DNA of 64,000 nucleotides from Streptomyces xinghaiensis S187 (GTDB lineage Bacteria > Actinomycetota > Actinomycetes > Streptomycetales > Streptomycetaceae), in contig NZ_CP023202.1 in the NCBI RefSeq assembly GCF_000220705.2, forward strand, positions 5,734,501-5,798,500, read 5' to 3'. Position numbers and translations under genes: made by a program. Below are positions 56,320 to 64,000 of this stretch, piece by piece. Within the stretch, counting starts at the first letter, position 1, and each line of letters begins with the position of its first letter. The notes under the pieces were generated by a model. It was given only the letters and a program-made list of their open reading frames with translations, made no database searches and was not told where the DNA came from.

Positions 56320-56934
56320 TCACGCGGCCGAGCCCGGCGGGATCATCTGCGCCGTCGTGCTCGCCCCGTCCAGCGCCTCGCGGATGATGTCGGCATGGCC
56401 CGCGTGCTGTGCCGTCTCGCGGACGATGTGGAGCAGGATGCGACGGGCCGACCAGTGCACCGTCTCCGGCGGTCCCCACGGGCTGTGCGGCAGCGGCACG
56501 GTGACGTCCAGTCCGGGCAGGCCGGCCACGGTCTCCTCGGTGGCCCGTGCCGCGGCCTTGTAGTCGGCCACCAGAGCGGCGAGGGTGTCGTCCTCCCGCA
56601 TCCGGTACTGGTCCATGTCGAACATGCCCTCCGGCGCCCTGCCCTCGCCGTCGGCCAGGATCCGGATCCAGGTGCGTTCCCCCTGGGTGACGTGGCGCAG
56701 CAGCCCGCCGAGGGTCAGTTCGCTGACGGTGGTGCGCCGGGCGGTCCGCTCGTCGTCCAGACCGCGGACGGTGATCAGCAGATTGGCCCGTTGCTCGGCC
56801 ATGCTGCGCAGGAACTCACCGCGCTCACCGGGCAGGTCGCGCGGTGCGACGGCGCCGGGCGCGGGAGCGGTGGCCGCGGAGGGGGTGCCGGATGTCGCGG
56901 AGGACGCGGAGGACGCGGAGGCATGAGCGTTCAC
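56320..56934 (-). CDS. DinB/DUF664-family protein
   Basis: The product is 204 residues from GTG 56934. After an Ala/Ser/Thr-rich N-terminus (about 40 residues) it has a four-helix DinB-like bundle: LRSMAEQRANLLITVRGLDDERTARRT, LGGLLRHVTQGERTWI and RILLHIVRETAQHAGHADIIREALDG. The spaced histidines (RHV, HIVRETAQHAGH) are the metal site of this family, which includes thiol S-transferases. It is convergent with the GH5 gene, 16 bases apart. Confidence 0.9.
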   Translation of the reverse strand: MNAHASASSASSATSGTPSAATAPAPGAVAPRDLPGERGEFLRSMAEQRANLLITVRGLDDERTARRTTVSELTLGGLLRHVTQGERTWIRILADGEGRAPEGMFDMDQYRMREDDTLAALVADYKAAARATEETVAGLPGLDVTVPLPHSPWGPPETVHWSARRILLHIVRETAQHAGHADIIREALDGASTTAQMIPPGSAA

Positions 56935-57106
56935 GGGGTGAGTCCCTTCGTACGGTCGGCGGGTCGGCGGGGACGGGGCCGGTGCCCGGTCCGGTGTCCC
57001 GGGGATCGGGGCCCGTGTGCCGCCGGTGTCCCGACCGTAGAAGGACTTGCGGTCGGATTCCGTCCGCAAGGTGCCGTGTCCCAGGCCGAGGACGGTCTCC
57101 CCGGGC

Positions 57107-58378
57107 TCAGGCCGCGTCCACGTCCTGCTTCGTCAGTGCCTGCCGGCGGCTCTGTCCGCGGCCCCGGCGGCGGCGGTACCGGCGGACGCGGCGCTTGGCC
57201 CGGTCCAGCCTCGGGTGGCGGGCGCGCTGCTCGCGCGAGTAGCGGTCGAGTTCCTCCGCGAGCCGGGTCGAACGCTTCTCGACGTCCAGCTCGTCCAGGA
57301 ACCGGTCGACCTCGGCCAGCAGCGCCCCGTGCAGCTGCCACTGCCGCGGGTGCTCCTGCACCTTCTCCAGCAGCAGGCGGGCCACGTGCTCCCGGCTCAT
57401 CCGGGCCGCGGAGAGCTCGGTGAGCAGGAAGGTCTCCGCGTCCTCCGCGTTCGCGCTCACCTGATCGGTGATCAGCACGGAGAAGCTCTGCACCGCGCCG
57501 GCCATGTTGATGAACAGCTCGCGCAGCGCGGCGGAGACATCCGGGGGGAACAGCGCCTCCTCCGTCCGTGCCCGGGCCAGATCCGCCAGGCTCCGGGTGG
57601 TGACCCGCAGTATCACCGCGCAGATCTCCAGTGTGTCCAGACCGGTGCGCAGCACGATCCGGGAGAGCAGGCCCTCCTTCACCCGGGGATTGAACCGCAC
57701 GCTCTCCTCGGCCCGGGTGAGGGCCTCGTCCACCTCCGAGATGTCGTGGTCGAGCCGGCGGGCCTCCTCGACCCGCGCGGTGGCCTCCTCCACCGGGGTG
57801 TGGCCGCCGAGCTCCTCGCCGAGCTCCAGTAGCAGCGCCGACATCCGCTTGGCCAGGTCCTCGATGGACTCGCCCGCGTCCTCCACCCAGACCGGCGGAA
57901 CGAAGACGATGTTGAAGAGGAGCCCCACCCCGGCGCCGACCAGGGTCTCCAGCACCCGCGTCAGCGCCAGATCGGTGGCATGGGTGACACCGAGGACGAG
58001 CATGGCGGAGATGGCCACCTCGGGCACGAACTCCCCGACCCGGACCAGATGCCCGGTGACCAGCGCGGAGATGATCAGCAGGCCGAGACTCCACCAGGTG
58101 AGCCCCACCCAGGCGCTGAAGCCCACGGCGATGAGGACCCCGGCCACCACGGCGTTCACCCGGCGGACACCGCTGGTGAGGGTCGCGTAGAGGGTGACCT
58201 GGACGACGAGCAGCGCGGTCAGCGGGGCGAGCAGCGGGGGCGGCTTCGAGCCGAGCAGCCACACGGCGGCCGCGTAGGCGATGGTCGCGCCTGTCGCGGA
58301 GCGGACCGTCTGGACGACGACCGGCTCCCTGCGGCGCTTGGCGAGCTCCGCCACGGGCTCCGGGACGACATCGTGCAT
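57107..58378 (-). CDS. FUSC/aromatic acid exporter-family membrane protein
   Basis: The product is 423 residues from ATG 58378. The N-terminal half has about six hydrophobic segments (TGATIAYAAAVWLLG, LAPLTALLVVQVTLYATL, VAGVLIAVGFSAWVGLTWWSLGLLIISALV, EVAISAMLVLGVTHAT, LVGAGVGLLFNIVFVPPVWV) typical of FUSC-like half-exporters. The rest is a long cytoplasmic helical domain with predicted coiled coils (ATARVEEARRLDHDISEVDEAL) and a very basic C-terminus (residues about 390-415). The substrate is unknown. Confidence 0.88.
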   Translation of the reverse strand: MHDVVPEPVAELAKRRREPVVVQTVRSATGATIAYAAAVWLLGSKPPPLLAPLTALLVVQVTLYATLTSGVRRVNAVVAGVLIAVGFSAWVGLTWWSLGLLIISALVTGHLVRVGEFVPEVAISAMLVLGVTHATDLALTRVLETLVGAGVGLLFNIVFVPPVWVEDAGESIEDLAKRMSALLLELGEELGGHTPVEEATARVEEARRLDHDISEVDEALTRAEESVRFNPRVKEGLLSRIVLRTGLDTLEICAVILRVTTRSLADLARARTEEALFPPDVSAALRELFINMAGAVQSFSVLITDQVSANAEDAETFLLTELSAARMSREHVARLLLEKVQEHPRQWQLHGALLAEVDRFLDELDVEKRSTRLAEELDRYSREQRARHPRLDRAKRRVRRYRRRRGRGQSRRQALTKQDVDAA

Positions 58379-58487
58379 TGTGTCCGCATTCCCGCTCCGC
58401 CAGGCCGGATACACCCGCCGGCCGCCTGCCACCCGGGTGGGCGACCGTCCGCGGAGGGGCACCCCGGTCCGGCGGGGCGGGGACGCC

Positions 58488-59768
58488 TCAGGCGGCTCCG
58501 GCGCGGCCGGGGCGGCGCCGGCCGAGGACGGCGAGGATCACCACCGGGAACAGCAGCAGAGCGCCCAGGGCGTTCAGCCAGCCGTAGCCGGCCTGGGCGA
58601 CGACCAGGCCGGCCAGCGCGCCGCCGAGGCCCGCCGCCGCGTTCATCGTCAGGTCCGACAGGCCCTGTACGGCGGCGCGCGCGGCCTGCGGCACGGAGTC
58701 GGTCAGCAGCGCCGAGCCGGCCACGAGCCCCGCCGACCAGCCGAGGCCGAGCAGGAACAGCCCAGCCGCCGTACGGCCGTGCCCGCCCCCGGCCGTGCCC
58801 GCGAGGAGAGCCGCCGCGCCCAGCAGGACCACGGCGAGACCGATGACCGGCAGCCGGCCGGCGCGGTCGCAGAGCCAGCCCATCACCGGCGAGAAGGCGT
58901 ACATCCCGGCGATGTGACCGCTGATCACCAGGCCGATCAGCTCGATACCGGCCCCGTGGTGCGCCAGGTCGACGGGGGTCATCACCATGATCGCGACCAT
59001 GACCGTGTGCGAGGTGCTGACCGTGACCAGCGCCAGCCGGGCCGGCGCCGAGGCGGCCACGGCGGACAGTCCGGCACGCAGCGAGCGCCCCCGCTCCGGG
59101 TGCTCCTCGCGTGGCGCGAGCGCCCGGGCGGTGAGCAGCGGGTCCGGCCGCAGCAGGGCGGCCACCAGCACGGCGCAGACGACGAAGACGGCCGCCGCCC
59201 ACAGGAACGGGCCGGCGGCCTCGGGTATCCCGAGCCCCGCCACACTGCGGCCCGCCGGCGCGGCGATGTTGGGGCCGAGGACGGCACCGACGGTGGTGGC
59301 CCAGACGACCGTGGAGATCGCCCGGGCCCGCTGCTCGGCGGGTGCGAGGTCGGCGGCCGCGAACCGGGCCTGGAGGTTGGCCGAGGAGCCCGCGCCGAAG
59401 GCTGCCATGCCCACCAGGAGCAGCGGGAAGGAGCGGAGGGCGGCGGCGAGGACGACGAGGCCGCCGCCCGTGGCGCCGATGGCGTAGGCCAGGGTCAGCC
59501 CCGGGCGCCGGCCGCGGGCGCTCATCAGCGCGGCCAGCGGCATCGAGAGCAGGGCGGTACCGGCCACCGCGGCGGTCTGCGCCAGCCCGGACAGCGCCTC
59601 GGAGCCGCCGATCTCCTCGGCCAGCACGGAGGCCAGGGCGATGCCGATGGCGACACCGAGTCCGCCGAGGATCTGGCTCGCGATGAGGACCGCGGTGGTG
59701 CGGCGGCGCAGCGCGGCCAGGTCGAGCGGTGCTTCCCGGTGCACGGCCGGGTCCTGGGTGGAAGTCAC
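58488..59768 (-). CDS. Major facilitator superfamily transporter
   Basis: The product is 426 residues from GTG 59768. About twelve membrane segments are apparent. The MFS loop 2-3 motif reads ALMSARGRRPGL, with the matching GWLCDRAGRLPVIG in the second half. Long Ala/Gly/Leu helices such as GLAQTAAVAGTALLSMPLAAL and AAGLFLLGLGWSAGLVAGSALL occur. It is a drug/proton-type exporter by family; the substrate is unknown. It lies upstream of the FUSC gene on the same strand with a 109-base gap. Confidence 0.92.
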   Translation of the reverse strand: MTSTQDPAVHREAPLDLAALRRRTTAVLIASQILGGLGVAIGIALASVLAEEIGGSEALSGLAQTAAVAGTALLSMPLAALMSARGRRPGLTLAYAIGATGGGLVVLAAALRSFPLLLVGMAAFGAGSSANLQARFAAADLAPAEQRARAISTVVWATTVGAVLGPNIAAPAGRSVAGLGIPEAAGPFLWAAAVFVVCAVLVAALLRPDPLLTARALAPREEHPERGRSLRAGLSAVAASAPARLALVTVSTSHTVMVAIMVMTPVDLAHHGAGIELIGLVISGHIAGMYAFSPVMGWLCDRAGRLPVIGLAVVLLGAAALLAGTAGGGHGRTAAGLFLLGLGWSAGLVAGSALLTDSVPQAARAAVQGLSDLTMNAAAGLGGALAGLVVAQAGYGWLNALGALLLFPVVILAVLGRRRPGRAGAA

Positions 59769-59844
59769 GGGCCGAGTCTGCCAGCAGGCACCGACAGGGG
59801 TGAACGGGTGTTCACCCACGGCGGAGGGGTCGCCGCCCGAGCCA

Positions 59845-60387
59845 TCAGAACAGCGGCTGCGGAAGGACTCCCTCCAGCTCCAGCAGCGCCCGCTTGGCCG
59901 GCAGCCCGCCGCCGAAGCCGCCGATGCCGCCGTTCTGTTCGACCACGCGATGGCAGGGCACGACCACCGGCAGGGGGTTGGACCCCATGGCCGCGCCGAC
60001 GGCCCGGGCGGCGCCCGGCTCGCCCACCCGGTCGGCGAGGTCCTGGTAGGAGACGACGGCGCCGTACGGCACGCCGGCGGCCAGCTCGCGCAGTACGCGC
60101 AGGTTGAATCCGGAGGAGAGCGACCAGTCCAGTTCGAGCTCGAAGGCCGTCCGGGTGCCGGCGAAGTAGGCCCGGAGCTGCCGGACGGCCTCCGCGAGCG
60201 GGGGCGGCCCGGTCTCCCCGTCCCCCTCGGCCGGCTCGCCGCCGAAGCGTGCCGCCAGCCGGTCCACGGCGCGCCCGAGGACGGCCCCGTCGGCGTGGAA
60301 GACGACGTGGGCCAGCCCCCGGCCCGTGGTGGCGAGGAGCAGCGGGCCGATGGGGGTGCCGGTCACGGTCCAGGTCACTGCGGTCAT
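59845..60387 (-). CDS. ogt: Methylated-DNA--protein-cysteine methyltransferase
   Basis: The product is 180 residues from ATG 60387. The C-terminal domain carries the active site PVVVPCHRVVEQNGGIGGFGGGLPAKRALLELE, with the acceptor Cys in PCHR, and the DNA-binding helix SYQDLADRVGEPGAARAVGAAMGSNPLP. The N-terminal ribonuclease H-like domain is intact. It repairs O6-alkylguanine by suicidal methyl transfer. It follows the MFS-FUSC direction; the gap to the MFS gene is 76 bases. Confidence 0.94.
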   Translation of the reverse strand: MTAVTWTVTGTPIGPLLLATTGRGLAHVVFHADGAVLGRAVDRLAARFGGEPAEGDGETGPPPLAEAVRQLRAYFAGTRTAFELELDWSLSSGFNLRVLRELAAGVPYGAVVSYQDLADRVGEPGAARAVGAAMGSNPLPVVVPCHRVVEQNGGIGGFGGGLPAKRALLELEGVLPQPLF

Positions 60388-60445
60388 CCCGGCAGGGTAG
60401 GGCCGGGCACCGACAGCCGCCGGGCGGGCACCCCCTCTTCCCGGC

Positions 60446-60475
60446 GGAGCCCGGCCGGGGAGACGGCCGGGCTCC
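60446..60475 (-). terminator. Terminator hairpin after GDPD gene
   Basis: A perfect 12-bp stem GGAGCCCGGCCG / CGGCCGGGCTCC (60446-60457, 60464-60475) has a 6-base loop, just downstream of the minus-strand phosphodiesterase stop at 60538. Confidence 0.8.
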
Positions 60476-60537
60476 GGGTGCCCGACGGGGAGCCGGGGCG
60501 ACGGGACCCGGTCCACGGGACCCGGCCGGGCGGGCGG

Positions 60538-61449
60538 TCAGCCGGCGGAGGGCAGCAGCGCCTCCGGCGCCGCGCTCTCCTCGCCGACCGCGTCCCGGAC
60601 CACGTCCGGATAGTTGGTGATGATGCCGTCCACGCCGATCCCCGCGAGCCGGGTGGCGGTCGGGCCGTCGTTGACCGTCCAGGTCAGCACTTGCATCCGC
60701 TTGCCGTGCGGACCCTTGAGCCGGTGGACCGCGTCCACGTAGTCCGCCGTCACGGTGCGGAAGCTGGGGTTGATCTGGTCGGTGAACTCGGCGTAGGAGG
60801 GCAGGTCCGCCACCGCCGGTGTGCCGAGGAAGCCGGTCCGCACGTCGGGGCGCCGCTCGTGCACGGTCCGGATGCTGTCGGCGGCGAAGCTCTGGACGAT
60901 CAGCTTGTGCCGGACGTGGTACGGGCTCAGCCAGCCGGTGCGGCGCAGCTCGCCGAGGATCTGCCGCTCGATGCCCGGGTACAGCTCCGGTGCCTTGATC
61001 TCCAGCAGCAGTTTCTGCCGGTTCCAGGAGAGCCGGTGCAGGAACTGCCGGAGGGTGGGGACCCGCTCGCCCGCGTACTCCTCGGAGAACCAGCTGCCCG
61101 CGTCGAGCTGCCGGATCTCCTGGAGCGTGAAGTCCGAGACCTTCCAGGGCGACCGGTCGGGGAAGACCTCCTCGACGTCCGTCGTGCGGGCGAGGGTGGT
61201 GTCGTGGATGACGACCAGCGCGCCGTCCTTGGTGCGCTGGACGTCGTTCTCCACCCATACGGTGCCGAGCTCGTCCGCCTTGTCCGCGGCGGCGAGGGTG
61301 TTCTCGGGGGCGTAGCCGGAGGCGCCGCGATGGGCGAAGACCTCCGGCCCGTCCGGGGGACCGGCGGCCAGGGCCGCCGGTGCGGAGAGGAAGAGTGCGG
61401 AGAACCCCAGCACCGCGCCGGTGACGGCTGCGACAGGGCGTGTGAGCAC
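60538..61449 (-). CDS. Secreted glycerophosphodiester phosphodiesterase
   Basis: The product is 303 residues from GTG 61449 behind GAGGAG. The signal peptide is VLTRPVAAVTGAVLGFSALFLSAPAALA. The GDPD TIM barrel has FAHRGASGYAPENTL (catalytic His, Glu), WVENDVQRTKDGALVVIHDTTLARTTD (Glu/Asp metal site, second catalytic His), LLLEIKAPE and QVLTWTVNDGPTATRL. It cleaves glycerophosphodiesters outside the cell to glycerol-3-phosphate and alcohol, useful in phosphate scavenging. Confidence 0.94.
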   Translation of the reverse strand: MLTRPVAAVTGAVLGFSALFLSAPAALAAGPPDGPEVFAHRGASGYAPENTLAAADKADELGTVWVENDVQRTKDGALVVIHDTTLARTTDVEEVFPDRSPWKVSDFTLQEIRQLDAGSWFSEEYAGERVPTLRQFLHRLSWNRQKLLLEIKAPELYPGIERQILGELRRTGWLSPYHVRHKLIVQSFAADSIRTVHERRPDVRTGFLGTPAVADLPSYAEFTDQINPSFRTVTADYVDAVHRLKGPHGKRMQVLTWTVNDGPTATRLAGIGVDGIITNYPDVVRDAVGEESAAPEALLPSAG

Positions 61450-61801
61450 GTGGACTCCTCGCGTCGTCTGTTCACGGACCCGCTGAGGTTCCCAGCCGTC
61501 CGCCAACGGGAAACAGGCGCAGGATGGCCAGAAAGTGAACGAGCGACTCCGCAGGGTAGTGTTTCGCACCTTGTGACGATATGTAGTGGAACAGCGGGCC
61601 GCCGGGGTTCCCGGGACGCGCCACTCCGGGCGCGTCCCGTCACAGGCACCCCATCAGCCGGTGATTTGGCCGCGGCGCGCGGCTCCCGCAGCCCGCCGGG
61701 CCGACTTGATCCGATCGGGGGAGGGGCGGGCCGGGACCGGAGCCGCTCCCGGGCGCGGTCCTCCGGCGCCGGTTGTCGGTGCCGGGTCGTACGGTGGTGG
61801 C
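61450..61801. other. Divergent intergenic region between GDPD and uvrB genes
   Basis: There are 352 bases holding both promoters. Around 61,556-61,592 the sequence is less GC-rich (TAGTGTTTCGCACC, then GACGATATGTAGTGG), the best promoter candidate. I looked for a LexA site (CGAAC-N4-GTTCG) for uvrB and a PhoP box for the phosphodiesterase gene and saw no convincing copy. Confidence 0.45.
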
Positions 61802-63937
61802 ATGCGGCCCGTATCCCACATCGAACGCACGGTGGCGCCCTTCGAGGTCGTCAGCCCCTACCAGCCCAGCGGCGACCAGCCCGCGGCCATCGCGGACCTG
61901 GAGCGGCGCATCCGCGCCGGTGAGAAGGACGTCGTGCTGCTCGGTGCGACCGGTACCGGCAAGTCGGCCACCACCGCATGGATGATCGAACGGCTCCAGC
62001 GGCCGACGCTGGTGATGGCGCCCAACAAGACCCTGGCCGCCCAGCTCGCCAACGAGTTCCGCGAGCTCCTGCCGAACAACGCCGTCGAGTACTTCGTCTC
62101 GTACTACGACTACTACCAGCCCGAGGCGTACGTACCGCAGTCGGACACCTACATCGAGAAGGACTCCTCGGTCAACGAGGAGGTCGAGCGCCTGCGCCAC
62201 TCCGCCACGAACTCGCTGCTCACCCGGCGCGACGTGGTCGTGGTCGCCTCCGTCTCCTGCATCTACGGCCTGGGCACCCCGCAGGAGTACGTCGACCGCA
62301 TGGTGCCGCTGAAGGTCGGCGAGGAGTACGACCGGGACGAACTGCTGCGCCGTTTCGTCGACATCCAGTACACGCGCAACGACATGGCCTTCACCCGCGG
62401 CACCTTCCGGGTCCGCGGCGACACCATCGAGATCTTCCCGGTCTACGAGGAGCTGGCCGTCCGGATCGAGATGTTCGGCGACGAGATCGAGGCGCTCTCC
62501 ACGCTGCACCCGCTCACCGGCGAGGTCATCAGCGAGGACGAACACCTGTACGTGTTCCCCGCCAGCCACTACGTCGCCGGACCGGAGCGCATGGAGCGCG
62601 CGATCGGGGCCATCGAGCGGGAGCTGACCGAGACCCTCGCGGTGATGGAGAAGCAGGGCAAGCTGCTGGAGGCCCAGCGGCTGCGCATGCGCACCACCTA
62701 CGACATCGAGATGATGCGCCAGATCGGCTCCTGCTCCGGCATCGAGAACTACTCCCTGCACGTCGACGGCCGCGAGCCCGGCTCCCCTCCGCACACCCTC
62801 CTCGACTACTTCCCGGAGGACTTCCTCCTCGTCGTCGACGAGTCGCATGTCACCGTCCCCCAGATCGGCGCGATGTACGAGGGGGACGCCTCCCGCAAGC
62901 GGACCCTCGTCGAGCACGGCTTCCGGCTGCCGTCCGCCATGGACAACCGCCCGCTGAAATGGGAGGAGTTCACCGAGCGCATCGGCCAGACGGTCTACCT
63001 CTCCGCCACCCCCGGTGCGTACGAGCTGTCCCGGGGTGACGGCGTGGTCGAGCAGATCATCCGGCCGACCGGGCTCGTCGACCCGGAGGTCGTCGTCAAG
63101 CCCACCGAGGGCCAGATCGACGACCTGGTGCACGAGATCCGTCTCCGCACCGAGAAGGACGAGCGCGTCCTCGTCACCACCCTCACCAAGAAGATGGCCG
63201 AGGACCTCACCGACTACTTCCTGGAGCTCGGCATCCAGGTCCGCTATCTCCACTCGGACGTGGACACCCTCCGCCGCGTCGAACTGCTGCGCGAACTGCG
63301 CGCCGGCGAGTACGACGTCCTCGTCGGCATCAACCTCCTCCGGGAGGGCCTGGACCTGCCCGAGGTCTCGCTGGTCGCCATCCTCGACGCCGACAAGGAG
63401 GGCTTCCTCCGCTCCGGCACCTCGCTCATCCAGACGATCGGCCGGGCCGCGCGGAACGTCTCCGGCCAGGTCCACATGTACGCCGACAAGATCACGCCGG
63501 CGATGGAGCGGGCCATCGACGAGACCAACCGGCGCCGGGAGAAGCAGATCGCGTACAACACGGAGCGCGGCCTCGACCCGCAGCCCCTGCGGAAGAAGAT
63601 CAACGACATCGTGGCCACCATCGCCCGCGAGGACATCGACACCCAGGAGCTGCTCGGCACCGGCTACCGCAGCCCGAAGGAGGCCAAGGGTGCCAAGGAG
63701 GCCAAGGCCCCCGTGCCCGCCCTCGGCGGCAAGGCGGCGGCCAGGTCCGGGCACCGGAAGCCCCTCGCGCCCACCGACCGGCCGGCGGCCGAACTGGCCG
63801 AGCTCATCGAGGAGATGACGGACCGGATGCGCGCCGCCGCGGCGGACCTCCAGTTCGAGGTCGCGGCACGGCTCCGGGACGAGGTGGGCGAACTGAAGAA
63901 GGAACTGCGGCAGATGCGGGAGGCCGGCCTCGCCTGA
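61802..63937 (+). CDS. uvrB: UvrABC excinuclease subunit B
   Basis: The product is 711 residues from ATG 61802; the open frame extends upstream but without coding character. Walker A is LLGATGTGKSATTAWM. The beta-hairpin region YYDYYQPEAYVPQSDTYIEKDSSVNEEVERLRHSATNSLL is diagnostic. Motif II is LLVVDESHVTVPQ, motifs V and VI are GINLLREGLDLPEVSLVAILDADKEGFLRS and QTIGRAARNVSG, and the C-terminal UVR domain is LIEEMTDRMRAAAADLQFEVAARLRDEV. It verifies lesions and loads UvrC in nucleotide excision repair. Confidence 0.97.
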   Translation: MRPVSHIERTVAPFEVVSPYQPSGDQPAAIADLERRIRAGEKDVVLLGATGTGKSATTAWMIERLQRPTLVMAPNKTLAAQLANEFRELLPNNAVEYFVSYYDYYQPEAYVPQSDTYIEKDSSVNEEVERLRHSATNSLLTRRDVVVVASVSCIYGLGTPQEYVDRMVPLKVGEEYDRDELLRRFVDIQYTRNDMAFTRGTFRVRGDTIEIFPVYEELAVRIEMFGDEIEALSTLHPLTGEVISEDEHLYVFPASHYVAGPERMERAIGAIERELTETLAVMEKQGKLLEAQRLRMRTTYDIEMMRQIGSCSGIENYSLHVDGREPGSPPHTLLDYFPEDFLLVVDESHVTVPQIGAMYEGDASRKRTLVEHGFRLPSAMDNRPLKWEEFTERIGQTVYLSATPGAYELSRGDGVVEQIIRPTGLVDPEVVVKPTEGQIDDLVHEIRLRTEKDERVLVTTLTKKMAEDLTDYFLELGIQVRYLHSDVDTLRRVELLRELRAGEYDVLVGINLLREGLDLPEVSLVAILDADKEGFLRSGTSLIQTIGRAARNVSGQVHMYADKITPAMERAIDETNRRREKQIAYNTERGLDPQPLRKKINDIVATIAREDIDTQELLGTGYRSPKEAKGAKEAKAPVPALGGKAAARSGHRKPLAPTDRPAAELAELIEEMTDRMRAAAADLQFEVAARLRDEVGELKKELRQMREAGLA

Positions 63938-63958
63938 GGCCGGGGCCCCGCCGGACAC

Positions 63959-63997
63959 GGGCGCTCCCCGGAGGGCTTTCCGGGCCTTCCGGCGCCC
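63959..63997 (+). terminator. Candidate uvrB terminator
   Basis: GGGCGC (63959-63964) pairs with GCGCCC (63992-63997), and the interior can fold further. It lies 22 bases after the uvrB stop at the window edge. Confidence 0.5.
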
Positions 63998-64000
63998 CGG

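Noticed and set aside
61450..61801. LexA box for uvrB and PHO box for the phosphodiesterase gene
   Set aside because: There are single half-sites only: GTTC-like words at 61,470 and 61,488 are 18 bases apart, not the 11-base period of PHO boxes, and there is no CGAAC-N4-GTTCG.

Overview
The window is chromosomal DNA of a Streptomyces or a close actinomycete relative. GC is very high, GTG starts are common, and there are twin-domain PAS/GAF/PP2C, FUSC, ANTAR and AraC-GlxA families. The backbone pyk / tRNA-Leu / ANTAR response regulator / livFGMH plus binding protein / PaaI thioesterase / polA / rpsA / coaE / uvrB is typical of the conserved core of that genus. All calls come from reading the sequence; no database was searched.

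Layout. (1) 1-6.0 kb, minus strand: three overlapping genes of a putative conflict or cell-death module. They are a 1,735-residue caspase + Hsp90-type ATPase + helical-repeat protein, a small Cys-rich putative zinc protein, and a two-helix membrane protein cut by the window edge. (2) 6.3-8.9 kb: secreted beta-helix protein, CBS-pair protein, HExxH protein with a zinc ribbon. (3) 9.0-10.75 kb: IS200/IS605 element with an intact-looking tnpA and a tnpB broken by three 1-base deletions, placed directly before a chorismate mutase gene. (4) 11.2-16.1 kb: a perfect 17-bp inverted repeat, a frameshifted pepN, and a PAS-GAF-PP2C phosphatase. (5) 16.5-20.8 kb: a three-gene NRPS-independent siderophore-type operon (decarboxylase, IucA/IucC synthetase, GNAT) without a monooxygenase gene. 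(6) 20.9-31.1 kb: pyk, a LAGLIDADG endonuclease-like gene beside tRNA-Leu(CAA), the ANTAR regulator, a branched-chain amino acid ABC transporter operon and a thioesterase. (7) 31.2-47.6 kb: Mo-oxidoreductase, polA, DUF4184 protein, lytic transglycosylase, hrpB, methyltransferase, rpsA, PAC2, coaE, TPR protein. (8) 47.7-64 kb: small metabolic, regulatory and transport genes, ending with uvrB.

Most notable. The caspase-Hsp90 operon is translationally coupled throughout and carries an in-frame TTA codon, which in Streptomyces suggests control by the bldA tRNA; I noticed no other in-frame TTA in the window. Separately, strand composition changes sharply near 22.2-23.4 kb. From about 11 to 22.15 kb the plus strand is C/A-rich whichever way genes run, and from 23.4 to about 32 kb it is G/T-rich. 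The switch coincides with the 3' end of pyk, the endonuclease-like gene and tRNA-Leu. Several strong hairpins between convergent genes and inside the transporter operon are listed as terminators.
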